DNA of 64,000 nucleotides from an uncultured Eubacteriales bacterium (GCA_902492015.1 CABUJR010000003.1:1-64000), one strand, 5' to 3'. Counted from the first letter of the stretch, positions 37,656 to 46,448 are shown. The notes: a model not told the origin generated them from the sequence alone. Made by a program: numbers and translations.

Positions 37656-37695
37656 AAAAATCCACAAATTATTAATAATTTGTGGATTTTTGTTA
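37656..37695 (+). terminator. Terminator of the secretion operon
   Basis: A perfect 18-bp inverted repeat (37656-37673 with 37674-37691) followed by T-rich sequence, directly after the ABC ATPase stop. Confidence 0.88.
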
Positions 37696-37700
37696 ACTTT

Positions 37701-37741
37701 AACCTAAGAAACTATGAAGTATAATCATAGTTTTTTAGGTT
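37701..37741. terminator. Second stem-loop behind the operon terminator
   Basis: Arms 37701-37717 and 37725-37741 pair over 17 bp with one G-T wobble and a T run in the 3' arm. It is either a backup terminator for the operon or a terminator for the convergent reverse-strand gene. Confidence 0.6.
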
Positions 37742-37836
37742 AAATCAAATTAATTTTTAAGTATACTTATTATTATCCAAATAATAGTTGTTTATCAAAA
37801 AATAATAATTAATTAGTATTTTTTATCTATTATTCG

Positions 37837-38064
37837 TTATTTATTACTAATAGGTCCATTATCATCATTATTTTCATTATTAGAAGCTTGTTTTTTTAGC
37901 TGTTTTGCCTTTTTGCGTGCAGCTTTTTTTGCTTCAACATATTCATAAACTAGTCCTCCCTTTTTAAACCAACCTGCACTGCGTCCCCAAAATATAAAGA
38001 ATCCAACAAAAACAATAATTCCTACTATAATGTTTATAATTATTTTTATTCCTAATTCACTCAT
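37837..38064 (-). CDS. Small single-pass membrane protein
   Basis: A 75-residue protein with one N-terminal membrane helix (residues ~8-26, ending FWGR), a short linker and a Lys/Ala-rich basic helix, then an Asn/Asp tail. No family recognised. The RBS-like AAGGAG is ~31 nt upstream of the ATG, with an 8-bp hairpin (38075-38092) between them that could bring it close. It lies convergent to the secretion operon. Confidence 0.5.
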   Translation of the reverse strand: MSELGIKIIINIIVGIIVFVGFFIFWGRSAGWFKKGGLVYEYVEAKKAARKKAKQLKKQASNNENNDDNGPISNK

Positions 38065-38202
38065 ATTTACTTTTAATCTAATTTATTAGATTTTCTCCTT
38101 TTTTTCATATTTATAATTTAATTATAATGGTATTTAGAAATTTAATCAATATGTTATGTGAATATTGTAATATAAATGTAATTTTATTTCCATAAAAAAC
38201 TA

Positions 38203-38231
38203 TTGATAAGAGATTTTAAATAATATACAAT
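38203..38231 (+). promoter_or_regulatory. Promoter of the glucosaminidase gene
   Basis: TTGATA (38203-38208), 17-nt spacer, TACAAT (38226-38231), about 85 nt upstream of the ATG. Confidence 0.6.
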
Positions 38232-38315
38232 ATATTTGTATAAAAAGATAATATAATAGCGAATATTAGTAGCTTTTGGAATTTGAATTTTTTAGAAGGG
38301 AGGAAGTTATATTTT

Positions 38316-39638
38316 ATGAGTAAATATGAAAGAGATAGTATAAAAAATCCAGAAAGACTTCCTGAACTTTTTAAAGAGATTCAAGATATTAGATATGGTA
38401 GAGCTAAGCCTGCTGAAGAACCTAAAAAGGAAGAAATAAAATTTAATAGAATTTATGTTATAGATCATAGATTTAATGCATTAGGAGCAATAATTGGAAT
38501 TTTATTTTTAATTTTATTTTTTACATCTATTCAAGGAAATTACATTTTTGCAAATTCTGAAGAGGAAAAAATTGCAATAAGTGAATTTGAGGAAAATAAT
38601 AATTCTATAGACATGATGAATGTAATTTCACAAAATATTAGTGAACTTACCAAGAAAGAAATTATAATAAAGGAAGTAGAAATTCCTTTTGAAACTCAAT
38701 ATGTTGAGAATAATACATTGCCAAAAGACGAAGAAAATATTATTCAAACAGGCGAACTTGGATATATAGAACAAACTGTAATTAGAACATTTGAAAATGA
38801 TGAATTAACTAATGAAGAAGTTATCAATGAATATACAAAAACAGAGCCTATAGAAGAAATTATTGAAGTTGGAACTTCAGAATATTTAAGAGATAAACAA
38901 GTACATATTGGTGATACAATGTTTACTACTCAAGAAATATACATGTATGAAAATCCTTCAGAAGAAGAAAATACTATATGTTTAATATATGAAAATATAG
39001 ATGTAAAATTAGAAACAGAAGAAGATGGCTGGAGTAAAATTTTAGTAGATGGCTTAGAAGGTTATGTAAGAAATGAATTTTTAACATCAGAAGCAGAAAC
39101 TCCAGGAATTACAGAAAAATCAAGAATTAAAAGAATACAAGTTGGGGTAAATCCTCAAATGCCTCTAAATAAAACAAGTGGTTTAACAAAAGAGGATTTT
39201 GTAAGAATATTTGCTGATAATCCAAGTGATAGAAATAAAGTATTTGCGGAAAATGCAGAAGTCTTTTATGAGGTTGAACAAAAATATAATATTAATGGAG
39301 TATTTTTAGCTTCAATAGCAATTCATGAAAGTAATTGGGGAACTTCTAATATAGCAACTCAAAAACATAATTTGTTTGGTTATGGCTCTTATGATTCTTC
39401 TGCATTTACATCATCATATACTTTTGAAAGCTATGCTTATGGCATTGATTTAGTAGGACAGGTTTTAAGCAAATATTATTTAAATGAAGCTGGTACACCA
39501 ATAGCAGAAAATGAAGAAGCTGTTGGAACTTATTATAATGGACCAACTGCTGAAGGTGTAAATGTAAGATATGCAAGTGATCAAAATTGGTCAAGTAGAG
39601 TATATGGAATAATGCAGACTCTATATGAAAAATTATAA
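38316..39638 (+). CDS. Membrane-anchored G5-SH3-glucosaminidase (GH73-type) cell wall hydrolase
   Basis: A 440-residue protein. A cytoplasmic N-part of ~50 residues is followed by one membrane helix (residues ~56-75), a G5-type domain (residues ~115-200), a bacterial SH3 segment (residues ~205-260) and a C-terminal glucosaminidase domain (residues ~315-440). The catalytic Glu is in IAIHESNWGTSN, and QKHNLFGYG follows. Such enzymes cut the glycan strands of peptidoglycan. The start at ATG 38316 is chosen over an upstream in-frame TTG, because GGGAGG lies just before it. It could act like VirB1, opening the wall for the adjacent secretion machine, but it has its own promoter. Confidence 0.85.
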   Translation: MSKYERDSIKNPERLPELFKEIQDIRYGRAKPAEEPKKEEIKFNRIYVIDHRFNALGAIIGILFLILFFTSIQGNYIFANSEEEKIAISEFEENNNSIDMMNVISQNISELTKKEIIIKEVEIPFETQYVENNTLPKDEENIIQTGELGYIEQTVIRTFENDELTNEEVINEYTKTEPIEEIIEVGTSEYLRDKQVHIGDTMFTTQEIYMYENPSEEENTICLIYENIDVKLETEEDGWSKILVDGLEGYVRNEFLTSEAETPGITEKSRIKRIQVGVNPQMPLNKTSGLTKEDFVRIFADNPSDRNKVFAENAEVFYEVEQKYNINGVFLASIAIHESNWGTSNIATQKHNLFGYGSYDSSAFTSSYTFESYAYGIDLVGQVLSKYYLNEAGTPIAENEEAVGTYYNGPTAEGVNVRYASDQNWSSRVYGIMQTLYEKL

Positions 39639-39655
39639 ATATTTCAAAAAGGAAT

Positions 39656-40483
39656 GTGAAAATATTGAAAAAGCAACAAATTATAAAAATTTTAATAATA
39701 TTATTAGAAATAATTTTATTAGTTATTGCAATTTTTGCTTATAAATTCATTTATACAAAAGAAATTAATAAAGTAAAATATGCAGAGGAATCTCAAAAAT
39801 TTGTAGATGAAAATAAAGAACCTATTTTTAAAATTGATAAAATAATCTTATATAATAGTGCAAATGGTATTGATAATAGTGATGGAAAACTTCAAAGCAT
39901 AGATATAAGTCAATTTACAGATATAGTAATTTATCTAAACAATACTAATAAAATTAAAGAGATAACTGCAGAAAATACAATTAATCAAATGTATATAGAT
40001 AATATAAAAATAACTTCAAAATCAGAAAATGGAGAAAAAATACTTAATTATAAAAATCCATATAACTCTGGAAAATATCAAGATTTAAAAAATTATGAAA
40101 ATAACGGGATTTATTTTAAAATTTTAAATTCTAATGAGAAAAATAATTCAGCAAATTATGATGAGCCAGTTTTTTATACAGATTGTTCTAATCCTATTTC
40201 ATTAGGATTTATAAATAAAAATATTCTTACTAATTGTGAAGTAACTGATACAGGTTCTATTTCTTTTGATGGTTCTATTTTAAAAGCTGCAAATATAGAT
40301 GTAAAGGATTTAAAAACTACTTTAGATTTTACTATTCATTTAAAAAATAATTTTAATGAAGAATTTACAGCAAATGTTTCTTTAGATATAGATTTAGAAA
40401 AAGAAAATGAAGCTATATATACAGGATACATGATGCAAATTTTTGATAGTGAAGAGATAAAATTTTTAAAAGTATCTAAATAA
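39656..40483 (+). CDS. Membrane-anchored hypothetical protein, paralogue A
   Basis: A 275-residue protein with an N-terminal membrane helix (residues ~10-30) and a beta-rich outside domain. It is a paralogue of the gene at 41305: both share FKIDKIILYNSANG / FSISKILLVSTING, an ISQFTDIVIYLNNT / VEQVNDVYMYIDKT segment and a D(L/I).F.I......F C-terminal strand pattern. Start is GTG 39656, or possibly TTG 39665; the RBS is AAAAAGG. No function recognised. It may be co-transcribed with the glucosaminidase (17 nt apart). Confidence 0.6.
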   Translation: MKILKKQQIIKILIILLEIILLVIAIFAYKFIYTKEINKVKYAEESQKFVDENKEPIFKIDKIILYNSANGIDNSDGKLQSIDISQFTDIVIYLNNTNKIKEITAENTINQMYIDNIKITSKSENGEKILNYKNPYNSGKYQDLKNYENNGIYFKILNSNEKNNSANYDEPVFYTDCSNPISLGFINKNILTNCEVTDTGSISFDGSILKAANIDVKDLKTTLDFTIHLKNNFNEEFTANVSLDIDLEKENEAIYTGYMMQIFDSEEIKFLKVSK

Positions 40484-40597
40484 TATTGTTTTCTATTGAT
40501 TTTTTATTTATTTTAAGAAACTTGTGATTATTATAATATAGTAATTACAAGTTTTTTTAAGTTTCCTATTATATAATTAGAAATACAATTTTATTTC

Positions 40598-40626
40598 TTG
40601 ATTTTTTCTTAAAATTATATTATCAT
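40598..40626 (+). promoter_or_regulatory. Promoter of tRNA-Arg
   Basis: TTGATT (40598-40603), 17-nt spacer, TATCAT (40621-40626), 32 nt before the mature tRNA start. Confidence 0.55.
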
Positions 40627-40658
40627 ATCAATAGAAATTAAAAGTAAAATTTATATAT

Positions 40659-40734
<76 letters not shown>

Positions 40735-40740
40735 ACTAGA

Positions 40741-40829
40741 GTGCATTTAGATAGGACTCGAAAAGGAGAATTAAAAATTAGTCCGGTGGATTAATTTCCG
40801 ACGCGGCTCGGTGAGTCCCTCTTTAGCAC
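40741..40829 (+). ncRNA. Candidate structured RNA between tRNA-Arg and tadA
   Basis: A GC-richer patch with nested complementarity: GTGC 40741-40744 with GCAC 40826-40829; GGACTC 40754-40759 with GAGTCC 40813-40818; a 9-bp hairpin 40776-40784/40788-40796; and a 4-bp hairpin 40798-40801/40808-40811. Its ends echo the tRNA just upstream (GTGC start, GAGTCCCTCT...GCACA end). It may be a degenerate tRNA, a tRNA-like RNA, or a leader element of tadA. Confidence 0.45.
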
Positions 40830-40850
40830 ATAAATTAAAAGGAGAAAAGC

Positions 40851-41324
40851 TTGGAAGAAAAATTTATGAAAGAGGCACTGAAGGAGGCTAAAAAAGCTTT
40901 AGATAAAGAAGAGGTTCCAGTAGGTGCAGTAATTGTAAAAGACGGAAAAATAATTTCAAGAGCTCATAATACTAAGGAATATAAGAAAGATGCAACTTGT
41001 CATGCAGAAATTTTAGCAATAAAAAAAGCTTGTAAAAAATTGGATTCTTGGAGATTATTAGACTGCGAAATGTATGTAACATTAGAGCCTTGTTCAATGT
41101 GTGCTGGAGCTTTAATTCAATCTAGAATAAAAAAATTATATATAGGAACAGATGATAATAAGACAGGAGCTTGTGGTTCTGTTTTAAATCTTTTAGAAGA
41201 TTATAAATTTAATCATAAAATTGAAGTAAAGAAATATATATTAAAAGAAGAATGTGAAAAAATATTAAAAGAGTTTTTCAAATATTTAAGGGAGAGAAAT
41301 AAGGGTGAGAAAAAATCTATTTAA
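40851..41324 (+). CDS. tadA: tRNA-specific adenosine deaminase
   Basis: A 157-residue zinc deaminase that converts A34 to inosine in tRNA-Arg(ACG). The zinc site is complete: HAE (H51, catalytic E53) and PCSMC (C81, C84). Start is TTG 40851 with AAAGGAG 6 nt upstream; the ATG at 40866 is less well placed. Its 3' end overlaps the next gene by 20 nt. The order tRNA, tadA, SRP RNA, dnaX is common in Firmicutes, here interrupted by one extra gene. Confidence 0.93.
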   Translation: MEEKFMKEALKEAKKALDKEEVPVGAVIVKDGKIISRAHNTKEYKKDATCHAEILAIKKACKKLDSWRLLDCEMYVTLEPCSMCAGALIQSRIKKLYIGTDDNKTGACGSVLNLLEDYKFNHKIEVKKYILKEECEKILKEFFKYLRERNKGEKKSI

Positions 41325-42030
41325 GAGATGTTTGTTTTTAGCAATTATTGCAATTTTGCTTATGGTTGTTATATCAATTATAATTAAATATGATGTTGAA
41401 GGAGAAAAAGAGTTACCTTTTTCAATTAGTAAAATTCTTTTAGTTAGTACTATAAACGGAAAGGTAAATGATGATCCAAATAATATTTGGAATATAAATG
41501 TTGAGCAAGTTAATGATGTATATATGTATATTGACAAAACTATGGATACAGAAGAAACGATAAAAGAAATAAAATTTGAAAATTTTGTAGTTAATAAAGC
41601 TCCACAAAAAGGGCAAATAAGTCTTTTAAGACCAACTGGAGAACTTAACAAGTTATATGATTATAGTGAGCAAGATTATTTAAAAGATAGTCTTACTTAT
41701 ATAGGTGCTAGCATTGATGATTTAAAATCTTTAGAAATAGCAAATACTGGAGGAATGCTTGGATTTAGATTTGCTTTAAAAGATTTAGGAAATTTTATTT
41801 CAAATGAAAATCAAGAAGTTACTTATGATGGAAAGCTACTTTCAAATTTAGGTATAAAAATCGAAGAAATCAAATTCAATTTAAGTTTTGATATATTAAT
41901 TACTACAAGTGATAATATAACATACAAGGGTACTTTAAATTTAGACATGCCTTTAGATTCTGTAATAGAAGAAGGTTCGTCTAGTAAAGAAATTACAGAT
42001 TTTTCTTCGGTTGTATTTAAAAGAATTTAA
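41305..42030 (+). CDS. Membrane-anchored hypothetical protein, paralogue B
   Basis: A 241-residue protein from GTG 41305 with an N-terminal membrane helix (residues ~9-28) and a beta-rich outside domain. It is a paralogue of the gene at 39656, matching in the segment after the helix and in the strand pattern near the end. It overlaps the end of tadA, so it is probably translated from the same mRNA. I recognise no family. Confidence 0.6.
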   Translation: MRKNLFKRCLFLAIIAILLMVVISIIIKYDVEGEKELPFSISKILLVSTINGKVNDDPNNIWNINVEQVNDVYMYIDKTMDTEETIKEIKFENFVVNKAPQKGQISLLRPTGELNKLYDYSEQDYLKDSLTYIGASIDDLKSLEIANTGGMLGFRFALKDLGNFISNENQEVTYDGKLLSNLGIKIEEIKFNLSFDILITTSDNITYKGTLNLDMPLDSVIEEGSSSKEITDFSSVVFKRI

Positions 42031-42149
42031 TTTATAATATTGGTTTTACAAATTTTAATATTAAATTATATTAAAAATAAGAAAGAAATATAAAATTTTT
42101 ATATAAACTTAAATATTTTATTATTAAAATATAAAATATTTAAAAAGTA

Positions 42150-42178
42150 TTGCCAAATAAGAAAATCCATTATATAAT
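42150..42178 (+). promoter_or_regulatory. Promoter of the SRP RNA gene
   Basis: TTGCCA (42150-42155), 17-nt spacer, TATAAT (42173-42178), placing transcription start just before the RNA. Confidence 0.65.
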
Positions 42179-42190
42179 TATTTAGAATTT

Positions 42191-42318
42191 TAGTGGCTTT
42201 TCTTAAGGAAGGTATGCTTCAATAAAAAGCTATGAATCTCGTCAGGTTCGGAAGAAAGCAGCGATAAGTAGTGTATTTATGTGAGCTCTGCATACCTTCC
42301 TTAAGGAAAGCTATTTTT
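42191..42318 (+). ncRNA. ffs: Signal recognition particle RNA, short bacterial type
   Basis: The conserved Ffh-binding core GTCAGGTTCGGAAGAAAGCA (42241-42260) sits in the apical part of a long hairpin. The basal stem pairs about 42191-42216 with 42288-42313, including GGAAGGTATGC with GCATACCTTCC, and a T run follows. No Alu domain is visible, so this is the short 4.5S-like form. The dnaX start lies just downstream. Confidence 0.93.
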
Positions 42319-42339
42319 ATGAAATATAAGGAGGTAAAA

Positions 42340-43932
42340 ATGTCATATACTGCTCTTTATAGAAACTTTAGACCACTTAGGTTTTCAGATATGGTTGGTC
42401 AAGATCATATAACTAAAACATTAAAAAACCAAGTTATGTCTGGGAGAGTAGGTCATGCATATTTATTTAATGGTGGTAGAGGAACAGGAAAAACAACTTC
42501 AGCAAAAATACTTGCAAGAGTTGTAAACTGTTTAAATCCACAAGATGGAGAACCATGTAATGAGTGTGAAATTTGTAAGGAAATTTTAGAAGGCTCACTT
42601 ACAGATGTTGTTGAGATGGATGCTGCTTCAAATAATAGTGTAGAAGATATTAGAAGTATTAGAGATGAAGTTAATTTTTTACCTACAAAGGCAAAATATA
42701 GAGTATATATTATAGATGAGGTACACATGCTTTCAACAGGTGCTTTTAATGCACTACTTAAAACTTTGGAAGAACCGCCAGAGCATGTTAAATTTATTTT
42801 AGCTACTACTGAACCTCAAAAAATACCAACGACAATACTTTCAAGATGTCAAAGATTTGATTTCAAAAAAATTCCTGAACAAGATATTATAAAAAGATTA
42901 AAAATAATTTGTTCAGAGTCAAACATAAAAATAGATGAAGAAGCTTTAAAAATTATAGCAGTTCTTTCAGAAGGACACATGAGAGATGCTATTAGTATAC
43001 TAGAAAGATGTAGTCAAGAAAATTTGGAAAATATTACAGTAGATATTGTAAAAGAACTAGTTGGACTTCCAAGTTTAGAATACATTAATAAAATTTCTAG
43101 AGCTATTTTAGAATATGATACAATAAAAGCACTTCAAGTAATAGATGAAGTAATTGAAGATGGAAAAGATTTGTATAATTTCTTGTGGGAAGTTATAAAA
43201 TATTTTAAAGATATTTTGATATATAAAACCACTAATAATTTAAATTTATATTCTGAAAATGAAATTAAAGAAATAAAGAACTTATGTGATATTACTGAAG
43301 AAGATAGATTATTAGAAATAATCTATCAATTATCAGATTTAGAAAATGATTTAAAATGGTCATCTCAAAAAACTATAATGTTTCAAACAGGAATTATAAA
43401 AGTTTGTAGAAAAGAAAGTGTTTCTAATTTTTCAGGAGGAAGTTCTATAGAAAAAAGATTAGAAGCTTTAGAAAATAAATTAGCTAACTTAAAATTTGGG
43501 CAAGATACAACAATAGGAATGCAAGAGATAGCAAATGCTCCGAAAACTGCAGTAAAAAAGGATGTTTCTGTAGAAAAAAAAGAAGAAAAACCAGTTGCTA
43601 ATAAATCTAAAGTAAATGAAATCTGGAAAAAAGTTATAGATGATTTAAAAAGAAATGGAAAAATTAGATTATATACTGCTTTAATAAATACAAGAGTAAA
43701 TGAATTAAATGACTTAGTTTGGGAAGTAGAATTTCCAAATGGATTAACTTCATTTAATCAGAAAATTTTGGAAAATTTAGATAATCAAAATGAATTAGTA
43801 AGAGAAGTTTTAAAAATTGCAGGTAGAGAAATTCATTTGAAATATAAAGATGGAAAAAACATGGAAAAAACACAAGAAAAATCAAAATCTGCAATAAGTG
43901 ATTTAGGAATAGATATAAATATTATAGAATAA
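42340..43932 (+). CDS. dnaX: DNA polymerase III subunits gamma/tau
   Basis: A 530-residue clamp-loader ATPase: Walker A GGRGTGKTT near residue 45, zinc cysteines CNECEIC, Walker B IDEVHML, LLKTLEEPPEHV and the sensor SRCQRFDF. The C-terminal tau-like region ends without a long basic tail. The start MSYTALYRNFRP at 42340 matches the family N-terminus and has AAGGAGG; an in-frame upstream extension would run into the SRP RNA and is rejected. It is the first gene of dnaX-ybaB-recR. Confidence 0.97.
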   Translation: MSYTALYRNFRPLRFSDMVGQDHITKTLKNQVMSGRVGHAYLFNGGRGTGKTTSAKILARVVNCLNPQDGEPCNECEICKEILEGSLTDVVEMDAASNNSVEDIRSIRDEVNFLPTKAKYRVYIIDEVHMLSTGAFNALLKTLEEPPEHVKFILATTEPQKIPTTILSRCQRFDFKKIPEQDIIKRLKIICSESNIKIDEEALKIIAVLSEGHMRDAISILERCSQENLENITVDIVKELVGLPSLEYINKISRAILEYDTIKALQVIDEVIEDGKDLYNFLWEVIKYFKDILIYKTTNNLNLYSENEIKEIKNLCDITEEDRLLEIIYQLSDLENDLKWSSQKTIMFQTGIIKVCRKESVSNFSGGSSIEKRLEALENKLANLKFGQDTTIGMQEIANAPKTAVKKDVSVEKKEEKPVANKSKVNEIWKKVIDDLKRNGKIRLYTALINTRVNELNDLVWEVEFPNGLTSFNQKILENLDNQNELVREVLKIAGREIHLKYKDGKNMEKTQEKSKSAISDLGIDINIIE

Positions 43933-43968
43933 TTTATAAATATAAATAAATATAAGGAGGATTTTAAA

Positions 43969-44313
43969 ATGGGTAAAAGAGGAGGATTTCCAGGAGGAAT
44001 GGGAGGCTTCGGAGGAATGAATATAAATCAACTTATGAAAGAAGCTAAAAAAATGCAAGCTGATATGGAGAAGTCACAAGAAGAATTAGGATCTAGAGAA
44101 TTTGATGCAACAGCAGGTGGTGGAGCAGTATATGTAAAAGTAACAGGAAATAAAGTTGTTAAAGAAATAAAATTAACTAAAGAAGTAGTTGATCCAGATG
44201 ATGTAGAAATGTTACAAGATTTAATTTTAACAGCTACAAATGAAGCTTTAAGAAAAGTTGATGAAGCACAAGCTGCTTCACTTGGAAAATATAATATACC
44301 AGGTTTAATGTAG
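43969..44313 (+). CDS. ybaB: YbaB/EbfC-family nucleoid-associated protein
   Basis: A 114-residue DNA-binding protein: Gly-rich N-terminus (GGFPGGMGGFGG), a long helix (residues ~18-40), and VKVTGNKVVKEIKL and PDDVEMLQDLI typical of YbaB. The expected place between dnaX and recR confirms it. The RBS is AAGGAGG. Confidence 0.95.
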   Translation: MGKRGGFPGGMGGFGGMNINQLMKEAKKMQADMEKSQEELGSREFDATAGGGAVYVKVTGNKVVKEIKLTKEVVDPDDVEMLQDLILTATNEALRKVDEAQAASLGKYNIPGLM

Positions 44314-44374
44314 GATATTTTAAAATAATTTATCTATTATTAATCAATAATGGATATAGGGGCGAGGAGAAAAC

Positions 44375-44974
44375 ATGTCATACTATTCACCTTCAATAGA
44401 AAAATTAATTGAGAGTTTTGAAAAGCTACCTAGCATAGGACATAAAACAGCACAAAGATTAGCTTTTTATATGCTAGATTTGAATAATGAAGAAGTGGAA
44501 GAATTTACAAATTCTATTTTAAATGCTAAAAAAAATTTGCATTTTTGTTCAAAATGTTTTAATATATCTGATACAGATCCATGTAATATTTGTTCAAATC
44601 CTAAAAGAGATGAGAGTGTAATTTGTGTGGTGGAAGATGTTAGAGATGTAATTGCAATGGAAAGAACACATGAATTTAATGGTGTATATCATGTTTTGCA
44701 TGGTTCAATATCTCCGATGAATGGGATAGGTCCAGATGATATAAAAATAAAAGAATTATTAACAAGAGTAATGGATGGAAATGTTAAAGAAATTATATTA
44801 GCTACAAATCCTAGAGTTGAAGGAGAAGCAACATCTATGTATATTTCAAAATTGGTTAAACCATTAGGTATTAAAACTACTAGAATTGCTAGAGGAATAC
44901 CAGTAGGAGGAGATTTAGAATATACAGATGAAATAACACTTACTAAAGCATTGGAAGGACGAAGTGAAATATAA
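44375..44974 (+). CDS. recR: Recombination mediator protein RecR
   Basis: A 199-residue protein with helix-hairpin-helix LPSIGHKTAQRLAFY, four-cysteine zinc finger (CSKC ... CNIC), and Toprim domain (CVVEDVRDVIAMER). RecR helps load RecA at gaps. It follows ybaB as in most Firmicutes. Confidence 0.97.
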   Translation: MSYYSPSIEKLIESFEKLPSIGHKTAQRLAFYMLDLNNEEVEEFTNSILNAKKNLHFCSKCFNISDTDPCNICSNPKRDESVICVVEDVRDVIAMERTHEFNGVYHVLHGSISPMNGIGPDDIKIKELLTRVMDGNVKEIILATNPRVEGEATSMYISKLVKPLGIKTTRIARGIPVGGDLEYTDEITLTKALEGRSEI

Positions 44975-45047
44975 GTATCAAATTTATATAGTTAAGAATA
45001 AGATATTATAATCGCTTATGCGTAGCTTAATTTTAAGGAGAGTTATT

Positions 45048-46001
45048 ATGCAGAAAAATAAAAAAATAGTAATTTTAGGTGGAGGAACAGGAACATCTTT
45101 TGTTCTTAAAGGATTAAAATATTTCCCAGTAGATATAACAGCTGTTATTACTGTTTCTGATGATGGAAGCAGTACTGGAAGACTTAGAAAAGAATTTTCT
45201 ACACCTGCTGTAGGAGATATTAGAAAAGTTTTAAGTAATTTATCTACTTTACCTGATGAAGTAAGAGATGTTATGGAATACAGATTATCTACATATAGTG
45301 AATTAAATGGTCATGCACTTGGAAATTTAATTTTAACTTCTTTAATTAGAGAAACAGGTAGTTTAAAAACAAGTATTGAATATTTAAGTAAAATATTAGA
45401 TGTAAAACACAAGGTATTACCACTTTCAGAAGAATATTTAACATTAATGGGAGAAACTACTGATGGACAGATAATAGAAGGTGAAGAAGAAATAACAAAA
45501 GCAAATAAAAAATATAAAAAGTTTTTCTATAAAGAAGATCCACATGTTTTACCAGAAGTGTTAGATGCTATAGATAATGCTGATTTAATAATTTTAAGTA
45601 TGGGAAGTCTTTATACAAGTGTAATGCCACATATAATTTGCAAAGATGTTGTAAAAGCAATAGAAAAGGCTAAGGCAAAAGTTATGTATATATGTAATGC
45701 TATGACTCAACCAGGTGAAACAGATGGATTTGGAGTAAGTGACCATGTTAAAGTATTAGAACAATATTTAGGAAAAGATGCTATAGATGTTGTTATTGCT
45801 AGTAATACAGTTATACCTAAAGATATGCTAAAAAAATATGAGACAGAAGAACAGAAAGAACAAGTTCCTATTGATTATGAAAATATAAGAAAAGGAAAAT
45901 TTGAACTTATAGAAGAAGATTTATTAACAACTGTTGATGGAACTTTAAAGCACAATAGTTTGAAATTAAGTTCAGTAATTTTCTCATATTTGATGAGGTA
46001 G
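45048..46001 (+). CDS. yvcK: YvcK/CofD-family protein (gluconeogenesis factor)
   Basis: A 317-residue protein with the nucleotide-binding N-terminus VILGGGTGTSFVLKGLK, TVSDDGSSTGRLR, VGDIRKVL and the later LSMGSLYTSVMPH segment. YvcK-type proteins bind UDP-GlcNAc-type nucleotide sugars and support wall synthesis and gluconeogenic growth. The start is ATG 45048 with AAGGAG; an in-frame ATG 30 nt upstream has no RBS. Ends at a clear terminator. Confidence 0.93.
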   Translation: MQKNKKIVILGGGTGTSFVLKGLKYFPVDITAVITVSDDGSSTGRLRKEFSTPAVGDIRKVLSNLSTLPDEVRDVMEYRLSTYSELNGHALGNLILTSLIRETGSLKTSIEYLSKILDVKHKVLPLSEEYLTLMGETTDGQIIEGEEEITKANKKYKKFFYKEDPHVLPEVLDAIDNADLIILSMGSLYTSVMPHIICKDVVKAIEKAKAKVMYICNAMTQPGETDGFGVSDHVKVLEQYLGKDAIDVVIASNTVIPKDMLKKYETEEQKEQVPIDYENIRKGKFELIEEDLLTTVDGTLKHNSLKLSSVIFSYLMR

Positions 46002-46015
46002 ATTTCTAGTAAAAT

Positions 46016-46058
46016 AAAAAAACTCAAATTGTATACTACTACAATTTGAGTTTTTTTT
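46016..46058 (+). terminator. Terminator after yvcK
   Basis: Arms within 46016-46033 and 46040-46055 pair over about 16 bp with a 6-nt loop, followed by a run of T. Confidence 0.88.
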
Positions 46059-46220
46059 ATTTAGTAGGAAATTGTTCTGCACTCCCTATTAAATAAAGGC
46101 TTATGCCCAATATTGCACACAAGTTTTTTCAAAAAACTTGGCGCTACGAACAAAGACGTGGACATTTTCATAAAATTTAATTTTTTGCAATTATCATAAT
46201 TTCCACTTTTGTTCTATGTT

Positions 46221-46448
46221 TTAATTAGTTTTTTTAGAATTATTTTTAATTTTTTCAATTTTTTTATCTATTTTTTTTAATTTAAAATTAGCAAACAAAC
46301 TATTTTTTTCAATAATTTTATCTTTCTCATCTAAAAGCTGTGTAACCTCTTTAGAATCTTCTTCTGAAAGTCCATATAATATTTTTGCTCTGGAAATATT
46401 TTTTTTTACTAATTCTTGATAATCAGATTTATCACCATATAATCCCAT
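46221..46448 (-). CDS. Small hypothetical protein
   Basis: A 75-residue, Lys-rich, probably helical cytosolic protein (begins MGLYGDKSDYQ). AGAGG lies 6 nt upstream of the ATG. No family recognised. The 160 nt after its stop hold imperfect inverted repeats and no gene. Confidence 0.5.
   Translation of the reverse strand: MGLYGDKSDYQELVKKNISRAKILYGLSEEDSKEVTQLLDEKDKIIEKNSLFANFKLKKIDKKIEKIKNNSKKTN

Noticed and set aside
12017..37695. Locus as an integrative conjugative element
   Set aside because: No relaxase, coupling protein, integrase, oriT-like feature or flanking att repeats was found in the window.
42271..42339. Upstream extension of dnaX to an in-frame ATG
   Set aside because: It overlaps the SRP RNA and adds residues absent from DnaX; ATG 42340 has the RBS and conserved N-terminus.
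46059..46220. Imperfect inverted repeats downstream of the reverse small gene (around 46120-46214) as a structured RNA
   Set aside because: The arms are broken by mismatches and AT-rich, with no promoter or conservation evidence; it could just be a poor terminator.
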